Positions 1-7,083 of a stretch of DNA of 60,398 nt are shown here, in pieces. Numbering within the stretch: the stretch's first letter is position 1; each line of letters opens with the position of its first letter. This stretch comes from Dermatophilaceae bacterium (lineage in GTDB: Bacteria > Actinomycetota > Actinomycetes > Actinomycetales > Dermatophilaceae): the NCBI GenBank assembly GCA_014377705.1, contig JACMPC010000174.1:1-60398 (forward strand). The letters are read 5' to 3'. Under the pieces are notes generated by a model. That model searched no databases and was not told the DNA's origin. It was given only the letters and a program-made list of their open reading frames with translations. The position numbers and the translations under genes are program-made.

Positions 1-2
1 CA

Positions 3-215
3 ACGCCGAAGGCTGCTGCTGCCAAGGGCGCCCCGCGGAAGGCTGCTGCTGCCAAGGGCGTCCCGCGGAAGGCTGCTGCTGCCAAGGGCGTCCCGCGGAA
101 GGCTGCTGCTGCCAAGGGCGTCCCGCGGAAGGCTGCTGCTGCCAAGACTGCCAAGAAAGCGATCACACCAGGTCGGTCAGCGGTTACCACGCGGGTGAAA
201 CCGACGAGCACGTGA
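3..215 (+). CDS. C-terminal end of a Lys/Ala-rich protein (5' truncated)
   Basis: Only the last 70 codons are in the window; the reading frame enters at base 3 and stops with TGA at 213-215. The visible part is a low-complexity tail made of the decapeptide KAAAAKG(A/V)PR repeated four times plus a partial copy, then a short basic end (AKTAKKAITPGR). Such tails resemble eukaryotic histone H1 and the DNA-binding tails of some bacterial proteins, so contact with nucleic acid or the envelope is possible, but no domain is visible and the protein cannot be named. The next gene starts inside its stop codon (GTGA overlap), so the two are translationally coupled. Confidence 0.7.
   Translation, partial: TPKAAAAKGAPRKAAAAKGVPRKAAAAKGVPRKAAAAKGVPRKAAAAKTAKKAITPGRSAVTTRVKPTST
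9..146 (+). repeat. 30-bp tandem repeat array in coding sequence
   Basis: Four complete 30-bp units (9-38, 39-68, 69-98, 99-128) and an 18-bp partial unit (129-146). Units two to four are identical and the first differs at one base. The unit is a whole number of codons, so gain or loss of copies keeps the frame. The array may extend left of the window. Confidence 0.95.
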
Positions 216-421
216 GCCACTCCGAGATGCCTGGCGACGCCGAGAGCCCCCCCGGCGCGGTTCAGGCAGCCGAGCCTGCCCGCACAGGCGACGCTGCCGT
301 TGACGAGGTGCTCGGGCATCTGGACACCGTGACCGGCAAGCCCCTGGACTCCCAGATCGAGGCCGGGGAAGAGGTGCACCGAGTCCTTCAGGACCGCCTC
401 GCTGATCTCGGCCAGGAGTGA
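212..421 (+). CDS. Small acidic protein upstream of tlyA
   Basis: A 69-aa acidic protein starting at GTG 212 inside the previous stop codon and ending in a GTGA overlap with tlyA. The first 27 residues are Pro/Ala/Glu-rich and probably disordered. The C-terminal half (VDEVLGHLDTV...EVHRVLQDRL) is predicted amphipathic helix. A small protein also sits just before tlyA in mycobacteria (Rv1693), and the position and size match. I do not recognise a characterised domain. The tight overlaps on both sides support a real gene expressed with tlyA. Confidence 0.75.
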   Translation: MSHSEMPGDAESPPGAVQAAEPARTGDAAVDEVLGHLDTVTGKPLDSQIEAGEEVHRVLQDRLADLGQE

Positions 422-1236
422 GCGAGGGCTCCCACCGGCTCGATGTCGAGCTGGTTGCCAGGGGACTGGCCCGATCCCGGGGGCAGGCGCGAGATCTGGT
501 CAAGGGTGGTTCGGTGCACGTTGACGGTTCGGCGGCCACCAAGGTGTCGGCGCCGGTGCGTGCCGACCAGAGCCTCGAGCTTGCGGCCGGTGTCGAGGGC
601 TGGGTGAGTCGCGCGGCAGACAAGCTGGTTGCTGCTCTGGACACGTTCGGTGCTGACGGGTTGAGGGCTGCCAACAAGAGATGCTTCGATGTCGGGGCCT
701 GCACCGGCGGGTTCACCCAGGTCCTGTTGAGACGGGGTGCCCGCGAGGTTGTCGCAGTGGATGTCGGCCACGGACAGCTCGCACAGGATCTGGCGGGGGA
801 CCCTCGGGTCGTGGAACGCTCCGGGGTGAACATTCGCGATGCCCACGCGGGTGACCTGGGCGGGCCTGCCGAGCTACTGGTCGCCGACCTCAGCTTCATC
901 TCACTGCGAATGGTCCTGCCCGTCCTGCGTGACCTGGTCGAGAGGACCGGCGACCTCGTCCTGCTGGTCAAGCCCCAGTTCGAGGTGGGGCGCGAACACC
1001 TCGGCAAGGGGGGAATCGTTCGATCGGCTGACCATCGCGCCAGGGCGATCGAAGCGGTTGCGGCTGGTGCGGGGGAAGCTGGCCTGAACGCCCTGGGCCT
1101 GTGCGCCAGCCCCATCCGGGGCGCGACCGGAAACGCGGAGTACCTACTCTGGCTGACACCACGCCCCGACCCGGGGCTGACCGCGGCGCAGGTCATCACC
1201 CTGGCCGCCACACTGTCGACGGAGGCACCCGGATGA
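418..1236 (+). CDS. tlyA: 16S/23S rRNA 2'-O-cytidine methyltransferase TlyA
   Basis: A 272-aa TlyA-family protein. In mycobacteria this enzyme 2'-O-methylates a cytidine in both 16S and 23S rRNA, and its loss gives capreomycin/viomycin resistance. An N-terminal S4 RNA-binding domain (about residues 7-60) is followed by an FtsJ/RrmJ-like SAM-dependent fold with the glycine-rich SAM motif DVGACTGGFT at 91-100 and a downstream LLVKPQFEVG motif that carries a catalytic lysine. Length is normal. It starts at GTG 418 overlapping the previous stop, and its own stop overlaps the nadK ATG, so it belongs to a tlyA-nadK-recN cluster conserved in actinobacteria. Confidence 0.95.
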   Translation: MSEGSHRLDVELVARGLARSRGQARDLVKGGSVHVDGSAATKVSAPVRADQSLELAAGVEGWVSRAADKLVAALDTFGADGLRAANKRCFDVGACTGGFTQVLLRRGAREVVAVDVGHGQLAQDLAGDPRVVERSGVNIRDAHAGDLGGPAELLVADLSFISLRMVLPVLRDLVERTGDLVLLVKPQFEVGREHLGKGGIVRSADHRARAIEAVAAGAGEAGLNALGLCASPIRGATGNAEYLLWLTPRPDPGLTAAQVITLAATLSTEAPG

Positions 1237-2165
1237 CCCGCCGAATCCTGCTCGTCGCTCATCCGCGACGGGTTGACGCCCAGCAGTTCGCCGGGGTGGT
1301 TGCGGACCGGCTTCATGCCGCAGGTCTGCAGGTCGCGCTGCTCCCTGACGCAGCCGAGGCGACCATCCTTGGTGGCAGCCCGAACATCGTCACGGTCGAC
1401 CCCGCCGATCCTGCCCGCGGCTGCGAGCTGGTCTGTGTGCTCGGTGGCGACGGGGCTATCCTTCGAGGAGCCGCCCTGTCGAGGGGGACCGAGGCTCCGC
1501 TGCTGGGGATCAACCTGGGACACGTGGGCTTCCTTGCCGAAGCCGAGCGCGAGAGGCTCGTCGAGACGGTGGAGCAGATCGTTGCCCGGGACTACGTGGT
1601 CGAGGAACGGATGACCCTGGAGGTGACTGCCACCCATGACGGGGAGGTGATCGCCCGGAGCTGGGCTCTCAACGAGGTCACCGTCGAGAAGGCCGCCCGC
1701 GAGCGAATGCTTGAGGTCACTCTCGAGATCGATGGCAGGCCGTTGTCCACCTGTGGCTGCGATGGTGTGGTGATCGCCACGCCCACGGGGTCCACGGCTT
1801 ACGCCTTCTCCGCTGGCGGCCCGGTGGTCTGGCCTGACGTCGAGGCGATGCTGGTCGTTCCCATCTCGGCCCATGCGCTGTTCGCGCGCCCTCTGGTCGT
1901 CGGGCCGAGCTCCGCGCTGGCCGTCGAGCTCGTTGCGGGCGCTGACGGTTCGGCGGTCATGTGGTGTGACGGTTCTCGCACGGTAGACCTGCCGGCCGGC
2001 GCACGCGTGGATGTACGCAAAGGCGAGTTGCCCGTGCGGCTGGCCCGCCTGAGCTCCTGGCCCTTCGCCGACCGGCTGGTGGCGAAGTTCGACCTGTCCG
2101 TAACCGGGTGGCGCGGGGCGTCCCGGCGGAACCAGGGTCTTCCCGGCATGTCTGAGAAGGCCTGA
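1233..2165 (+). CDS. nadK: NAD kinase
   Basis: A 310-aa ATP/polyphosphate-dependent NAD kinase that makes NADP in the cytosol. The diagnostic GGDG motif is at residues 71-74 (VLGGDGAILRGA), followed by the conserved LNEVTVEK segment and the TPTGSTAY substrate-binding motif. The start at ATG 1233 gives a 4-nt ATGA overlap with tlyA and begins MTRRILLVAHPRR, typical of the family; the longer upstream reading would run through tlyA. Synteny with tlyA and recN matches the Rv1694-Rv1696 arrangement of Mycobacterium tuberculosis. Confidence 0.96.
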   Translation: MTRRILLVAHPRRVDAQQFAGVVADRLHAAGLQVALLPDAAEATILGGSPNIVTVDPADPARGCELVCVLGGDGAILRGAALSRGTEAPLLGINLGHVGFLAEAERERLVETVEQIVARDYVVEERMTLEVTATHDGEVIARSWALNEVTVEKAARERMLEVTLEIDGRPLSTCGCDGVVIATPTGSTAYAFSAGGPVVWPDVEAMLVVPISAHALFARPLVVGPSSALAVELVAGADGSAVMWCDGSRTVDLPAGARVDVRKGELPVRLARLSSWPFADRLVAKFDLSVTGWRGASRRNQGLPGMSEKA

Positions 2166-2179
2166 CACCGGCGGGTCCG

Positions 2180-2185
2180 TAGGCT
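2180..2185 (+). promoter_or_regulatory. Putative -10 box for leaderless recN transcript
   Basis: TAGGCT ends 6 nt before the recN ATG at 2192, so transcription would begin at or next to the start codon. No Shine-Dalgarno sequence and no clear -35 box are visible in the 26-nt gap. Confidence 0.4.
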
Positions 2186-2191
2186 GACGGC

Positions 2192-3964
2192 ATGCTTCGC
2201 GAGATCCGGATCCAGAACCTTGGTGTCATCGATGACGCCGTGCTGGAGCTTTCGGCCGGACTGAACGTCCTCACCGGCGAGACCGGCGCGGGCAAGACCA
2301 TGGTCGTCTCGGGTCTGGGACTGCTGCTCGGAGCCCGGGCGGATGCCGCCATGGTGCGCACCGGCGCCAAGAACGCCGTCGTCGAAGGCGTGGTCGACGT
2401 CGGGCCGGAGCACCCGGCCTCGGTGCGGGTCATCGAGGCGGGCGGCGACGTTCAGGACGGCCTGATCCTCGTCAGGACACTGTCGGCGGGCGGCCGTTCG
2501 AAGGCCCACGTCGGTGGGCGAACGGTGCCGGTAAGCGTTCTGGGGGAGCTGGGCGAGCTGCTCGTGGCGGTCCATGGGCAGGCCGACCAGTGGCGGCTGC
2601 GTCAGCCGGAGCAGCACCGGGTCGTGCTGGATCGTTTCGCCGGCGACCTGGTCTCCGAACCACTGGGCCGCTATGTCGCCCTGTACGACGACTTCCACCA
2701 ATGTGGCGCCGAGCTGCGGCACCTGCGCGCGCTAGCCCGGGACCGGGCACGGGAGGTGGACATCCTGCAGACCGGCCTCGAGGAGATCGAGGCCATCGAC
2801 CCGCTGCCCGGCGAGGATCTCGAGCTGCGGGCCGAGGACGAGCGGCTGGCGCACTCCGACGGACTGCGGGCCAGCGCAGGCCAGGCTCACGGGCTGCTCA
2901 CCGGTGATCCCGACAGCCTGTACTCCGTGGCCGGAGGCGCCGACGGAGCGGGTGCCGGCGACATGGGCGGTGGTGACGTGGCCGGGCAGCTGGGTGCGGC
3001 ACGGGCAGCGCTGGCGCCGATGACAGGCCATGACCAGGCGCTCGCCGACCTGGATCGTCGTCTTCAGGAGCTGGGCTACCTGACGGCCGATCTCGGGACT
3101 GATCTGGCGGCATATCTCTCGGACGTTGACGTGGACCCCGCCAGGCTGGCCTGGGTCCAGCAGAGGCGCGCGGACCTTGCCCGGCTGCAGCGCAAGTACG
3201 GGGACACAGCCGACGAGATCCTGCTCTGGTCCAAGGAGTCAGCGGCCCGGCTGACCGAGCTCGAAGGGGCTGATGATCGAGCCGACGAGCTGCAGGTCAG
3301 GCTCGAGACCGTGCGAGCCGGGCTGACGACCTGCGCGGGCGAGCTGAGCGTGGCGAGGCAGCACGCCGCGGTGGAGTTCGGAGCACGCGTCACCACAGAG
3401 CTCTCCCACCTGGCGATGGGCAAGGCCGTGGTGCAGGTGGGGCTGGGACGTCGTCCCGACCCCGAGGGGCTGTCCCTGGGGGAGGGCGCCGACCCGGTGC
3501 GGTTCAGCCGCCACGGGGTCGACGATGTGGAGATCCTCCTGGCGGCCAGTTCTGGGGCGCCCGCACGCAGCGTCGCCAAGACAGCCTCAGGGGGTGAGCT
3601 GTCAAGGGTCATGCTCGCGCTCGAGGTCGTCACCGGCAGCGCGGACGTTCCCACCTTCGTCTTCGACGAGGTGGACGCCGGCGTGGGGGGCAGGGCCGCC
3701 TTGGACGTGGGTGCGCGACTGGCCGCCCTGGCCACCTCGGCGCAGGTCATCGTGGTGACCCACCTGGCTCAGGTCGCGGCCTACGCGGACCAGCATCTCG
3801 TGGTGCGCCGGACCGATGACGGGCACGTCACGGCCAGCGGGGTGGTCGCGGTGAGCGGGCAGGAACGCCTGCGGGAGCTTGCCCGGATGATGGCCGGGGT
3901 GGAGGACTCCGAGGTGGCGATCGAGCATGCCAGGGAGCTTCTTTCGGTGACCATCAGGCACTGA
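2192..3964 (+). CDS. recN: DNA repair protein RecN
   Basis: A 590-aa SMC-like ATPase that acts in recombinational repair of double-strand breaks. The N-terminal half carries Walker A GETGAGKT at residues 29-36 after the typical opening MLREIRIQNLGVIDD. A long central coiled-coil region follows, with a Gly/Asp-rich insert near residue 250. The C-terminal half has the ABC signature-like SGGELSRVMLAL and Walker B VFDEVDAGVGG, followed by VTHLAQVAA. Length is normal for RecN. The gap from nadK is only 26 nt but holds a -10-like box, so it may have its own promoter. Confidence 0.97.
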   Translation: MLREIRIQNLGVIDDAVLELSAGLNVLTGETGAGKTMVVSGLGLLLGARADAAMVRTGAKNAVVEGVVDVGPEHPASVRVIEAGGDVQDGLILVRTLSAGGRSKAHVGGRTVPVSVLGELGELLVAVHGQADQWRLRQPEQHRVVLDRFAGDLVSEPLGRYVALYDDFHQCGAELRHLRALARDRAREVDILQTGLEEIEAIDPLPGEDLELRAEDERLAHSDGLRASAGQAHGLLTGDPDSLYSVAGGADGAGAGDMGGGDVAGQLGAARAALAPMTGHDQALADLDRRLQELGYLTADLGTDLAAYLSDVDVDPARLAWVQQRRADLARLQRKYGDTADEILLWSKESAARLTELEGADDRADELQVRLETVRAGLTTCAGELSVARQHAAVEFGARVTTELSHLAMGKAVVQVGLGRRPDPEGLSLGEGADPVRFSRHGVDDVEILLAASSGAPARSVAKTASGGELSRVMLALEVVTGSADVPTFVFDEVDAGVGGRAALDVGARLAALATSAQVIVVTHLAQVAAYADQHLVVRRTDDGHVTASGVVAVSGQERLRELARMMAGVEDSEVAIEHARELLSVTIRH

Positions 3965-4022
3965 CTGGGTCACGAGTCAGCCCAGCCCTGCGTGTGCGCG
4001 GTGAGGCATGCTCTGCGCGTGG

Positions 4023-4028
4023 GACAAT
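4023..4028 (+). promoter_or_regulatory. Putative -10 box upstream of steA
   Basis: GACAAT lies 8 nt before the steA ATG at 4037. The 72-nt recN-steA gap has no evident ribosome binding site, so a leaderless mRNA is plausible. The -35 region is unclear. Confidence 0.3.
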
Positions 4029-4036
4029 GAGCCGCG

Positions 4037-5227
4037 ATGTCCCTTTCCCAGCGCTGGCGCCGACGCCCCCCTCGCGAACCCGATTTGTCCGGCATTGCGG
4101 GGACCGTTCGCGTTGACGCGCGCACCAAAGACCTGACAAAGCGGCTCAAACCCGGCGATATCGCGATCATTGACCATGCTGACATAGACAGGGTCAGCGC
4201 TGAGGCTCTGCTGGCCTGCAAGCCGGCGGCGGTGATCAACGCCGCGCTGTCGATCACCGGTCGCTACCCGAACATGGGGCCGGAGATTCTGATGGACGCC
4301 GCTGTGCCGTTGCTCGACGACGTCGGCAGTGACGTCATGCTCGCTCTGAAGGATGGGCAGTCCGCCCGCCTTGATGGCGACACCCTGTATGTCGGAGACG
4401 CGGTCGTCGCCAAGGGGATCCTGCTGGACCGTGAGCTCGTGGCAGCCGCGATGGTGGAGGCGCGGGCCGGGCTGGCCGTCCAGCTCGAGGCGTTCGCCGC
4501 CAACACCATGGAGTACCTCCGGCGCGAACGTGCGTTGTTGTTCGATGGTGTCGGGGTCCCTGACATCACCACGGTCCTGGAGGGTCGTCACGCCCTCGTG
4601 GTGGTCCGGGGCTACCACTACAAGGACGACCTGCAGACCCTGCGGCACTACATCCGCGAGTTCCGGCCGATCCTGATCGGCGTCGATGGTGGCGCCGATG
4701 CTCTGCTCGAGGCAGGGCACCGGCCCCACCTCATCGTCGGAGACATGGACTCGGTCTCGGATGCCACTTTGGCCTGTGGGGCCGAGATTGTGGTGCATGC
4801 CTACCGGGATGGCCGCGCGCCCGGGCTCGAGCGGGTCCGCAAGCTGGGTCTGGATCCGGTGGTCTTCCCCGCGACCGGCACCAGCGAGGACGTCGCCATG
4901 CTGCTGGCCGACGACAAGGGGGCGTCGCTGATCGTTGCCGTCGGCTCTCACGCCACCTTGGTCGAGTTCCTGGACAAGGGCCGTTCTGGCATGGCCAGCA
5001 CGTTCCTGACCCGCCTGCGGATCGGTGGCAAGCTGGTGGACGCCAAGGGTGTCAGCCGGCTGTACCGTTCGCGAATCTCCAACCTCTCTCTGGCCGTCAT
5101 GCTGTTCACCGGCCTGTTCGCACTCTTCGTCGCTTTGGCCGCCACTCCGGCCGGGACCGCCCTGCTCCAGCTGGTGGCCGCCCGGTGGGATGACGTGTGG
5201 TCCTGGATTGTGGGGCTCGTCACGTGA
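4037..5227 (+). CDS. steA: SteA-like cytokinetic ring / cell-separation protein
   Basis: A 396-aa homologue of SteA (Corynebacterium glutamicum Cg1603, M. tuberculosis Rv1697), which with SteB promotes daughter-cell separation by influencing the peptidoglycan hydrolase RipA. The middle of the protein has a thiamin-pyrophosphokinase-like fold (about residues 180-330, with GVDGGADALLEAGHRPHLIV and GDMDSVSD). A single transmembrane helix (about 349-370) near the C-terminus implies that the bulk of the protein is cytoplasmic. It overlaps the next gene by 4 nt (GTGA), the same pair order as in mycobacteria. Confidence 0.85.
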   Translation: MSLSQRWRRRPPREPDLSGIAGTVRVDARTKDLTKRLKPGDIAIIDHADIDRVSAEALLACKPAAVINAALSITGRYPNMGPEILMDAAVPLLDDVGSDVMLALKDGQSARLDGDTLYVGDAVVAKGILLDRELVAAAMVEARAGLAVQLEAFAANTMEYLRRERALLFDGVGVPDITTVLEGRHALVVVRGYHYKDDLQTLRHYIREFRPILIGVDGGADALLEAGHRPHLIVGDMDSVSDATLACGAEIVVHAYRDGRAPGLERVRKLGLDPVVFPATGTSEDVAMLLADDKGASLIVAVGSHATLVEFLDKGRSGMASTFLTRLRIGGKLVDAKGVSRLYRSRISNLSLAVMLFTGLFALFVALAATPAGTALLQLVAARWDDVWSWIVGLVT

Positions 5228-6183
5228 TCGACTTTCGCTACTACCTGGTCTCTATCGTCTCGATCTTCATGGCACTCGCTGTCGGCATCGTCCTGGGGGC
5301 AGGACCGCTGAAGGGGGACATCGGCACCCGCCTGACCGAGCAGATGACGGCACTTCGTGCCGAGAAGACTCAGCTGCGCACCGACCTCGACGCCTCCAGA
5401 CGGGATGCCGCCGCGCGTGACACCTATTCGCTGGCAGTCTCACCGGCGGCTATGAAGGGCCGTCTGGCCGGCAAGACTGTTGCTCTGGTCGTCGCGCCCG
5501 GGGTGGATGCGGACCTGGTCAAGAGCACCACTGCTTCGCTGATCGCCGCCAGCGCCAAGGTGGGTTCGACGATCACGCTGAATGATGGCTGGACCGACCC
5601 GACCAAGGCGACTCTGCGAAATACCGTGGCCAGCCCGTTCGCAGCCCTGGTCAAGGCTCCGGTGGGCACAAGCAGCCCGAACCAGCTGGCGGACACGGTG
5701 CTGGCACGCGCGATCCTGGCCGGCACGGACTATTCCACCGAACGCCTTCCCGTCGCAGCCGGTGCGGCGCTGGCCGGTCTGCAGGCAGGCGACCTCATCA
5801 AGGCGACGCCGGACCAGATCGTCCCGTCCTCCAGTGTCGTCTTCCTCGGTGGGCCGGTGAAGGGCTCTGCCAAGGCGGAGACCGAGGTGCGGCTGGCGGC
5901 ATACGTCCAGCTTGCCCGGGTGCTTGATGCGAATGGGTCGGGGGTCGTGGTGGTGGCAAGGTCCAACGCCGCTGACCGGACCAGGTCCGCGGATCTGGTG
6001 GCTGCGGTGCGCAAGGACTCCGATGCCGCCAAGGTCATCTCGACAGTCGACGAGGCTGACCTTCCCATGGGACAGGGCACCCTCGTTCTGGCGCTGGGAC
6101 AGCAGTACTCGGGCCTCACCGGGCAGTACGGCCTGGCCCCAGATGCGAAAGCGGTCGTGCCGGATCTCACGGCCAAGCAGTGA
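5224..6183 (+). CDS. steB: SteB/MctB-like membrane-anchored coiled-coil protein
   Basis: A 319-aa protein of the copper transporter MctB / SteB family. An N-terminal membrane anchor (residues about 5-24, opening MIDFRYYLVSIVSIFMALAV) is followed by a short coiled coil (about 36-60) and an extracytoplasmic domain. The M. tuberculosis relative Rv1698 was described as a copper-handling outer-membrane channel, and the corynebacterial relative as SteB, partner of SteA; the genomic pairing with steA favours the SteB role. The GTG at 5224 overlaps the steA stop and gives the conserved MIDFRYYLVS start. Confidence 0.82.
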   Translation: MIDFRYYLVSIVSIFMALAVGIVLGAGPLKGDIGTRLTEQMTALRAEKTQLRTDLDASRRDAAARDTYSLAVSPAAMKGRLAGKTVALVVAPGVDADLVKSTTASLIAASAKVGSTITLNDGWTDPTKATLRNTVASPFAALVKAPVGTSSPNQLADTVLARAILAGTDYSTERLPVAAGAALAGLQAGDLIKATPDQIVPSSSVVFLGGPVKGSAKAETEVRLAAYVQLARVLDANGSGVVVVARSNAADRTRSADLVAAVRKDSDAAKVISTVDEADLPMGQGTLVLALGQQYSGLTGQYGLAPDAKAVVPDLTAKQ

Positions 6184-7079
6184 TGACGGGCAGGGGTGTG
6201 GCTGCGCTGCTTGGCGCCTTCACCGCAGGGGCCCTTGGCACCGTCGCCGCTGCCCGGGCACTGATGAGCCGGCCGCCCGGGGGCGTCGAGCGGTGGACCC
6301 GGAAGAGCTTTGCGGGCCGCCCGGTGACCCTGTTCGAGGGACCTGCCTATGCGGTGGGCGCCGTGTCCGGGGCCCTGGCCGGTGGCGCCGGCGCCCCAGC
6401 CGTGGTCGCGGGCCTGGGCGCGGCGGCCTTTGGCGCCCTGGATGACCTCGCCGGTGACGGCTCGAGCAAGGGCCTGCGCGGGCATCTGGCCGCGGCCGGG
6501 CGCGGTGAGCTGACGACCGGGGTGATCAAGATCGTGGGCCTGGGTGCCTGCGGCCTGCTCGCTGCGCGGATGGTCGACAGGTCGGCCGGACGGACCGGGC
6601 TGACAGCCACGCTGGTGGGTGGGGCGGTCATCGCCGGCTCGGCCAACATCGCCAACCTGCTCGACCTGCGCCCCGGGCGGGCGCTCAAGGTTGTCCTGCT
6701 GGTCGCGGCTCCGATCGTCGCTGGTGGTGGCACGTCTTCTTCACCCAGCGCCACCGCCGCGTCCAGAGCCACCGCGGCTGCGGCAGCCGGTGCGGCGATG
6801 GCCGCCATGCCGGATGATCTGGCCGGCCGGAGCATGCTCGGTGACACCGGGGCCAACAGCGCCGGCGCCCTGCTCGGGACAGCGCTGGTGGCGCGCGCGG
6901 GGCCGGGTGGCCGGCTCGTCGCCCTGGCCGTGGTGACGGCGCTGACGCTCGCCTCCGAGAAGGTCAGCTTCACGAAGGTGATTGAGTCCACGCCAGGACT
7001 GCGGGAGCTCGACGCGCTGGGTCGGACGTCGCAACCTTCTCGGCCGTCGTTGTCGTCGCCGTCACCAGGGTCCCAGTGA
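6180..7079 (+). CDS. Small MraY/WecA-like polyprenyl-phosphate sugar-1-phosphate transferase
   Basis: A 299-aa multi-spanning membrane protein. Three motifs correspond in order to those of the polyprenyl-phosphate N-acetylhexosamine-1-phosphate transferase superfamily: the acidic DD in FGALDDLAGDG followed by SSKGLRGHL, the NxxNLLD segment in ANIANLLDLRPGRALK, and LGDTGANSAGALLG, equivalent to the GDxGSLALG aspartate loop of MraY. It is about 60 residues shorter than MraY or WecA. It is tightly coupled to steB (4-nt overlap) and followed at once by a MurJ-family gene. I infer that it loads a sugar phosphate on a lipid carrier; the substrate is unknown. Start is GTG 6180 or ATG 6183. Confidence 0.6.
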   Translation: MMTGRGVAALLGAFTAGALGTVAAARALMSRPPGGVERWTRKSFAGRPVTLFEGPAYAVGAVSGALAGGAGAPAVVAGLGAAAFGALDDLAGDGSSKGLRGHLAAAGRGELTTGVIKIVGLGACGLLAARMVDRSAGRTGLTATLVGGAVIAGSANIANLLDLRPGRALKVVLLVAAPIVAGGGTSSSPSATAASRATAAAAAGAAMAAMPDDLAGRSMLGDTGANSAGALLGTALVARAGPGGRLVALAVVTALTLASEKVSFTKVIESTPGLRELDALGRTSQPSRPSLSSPSPGSQ

Positions 7080-7083
7080 CGTG

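Noticed and set aside
9-146. CRISPR-like repeat at the left edge
   Set aside because: The 30-bp units are contiguous without spacers and encode a regular peptide in frame.
177-2168. A 663-aa open frame on the minus strand across tlyA and nadK
   Set aside because: It is antisense to two certain genes, has low-complexity Arg/Pro/Ser-rich composition and no recognisable domain. Long antisense frames are expected in GC-rich DNA.
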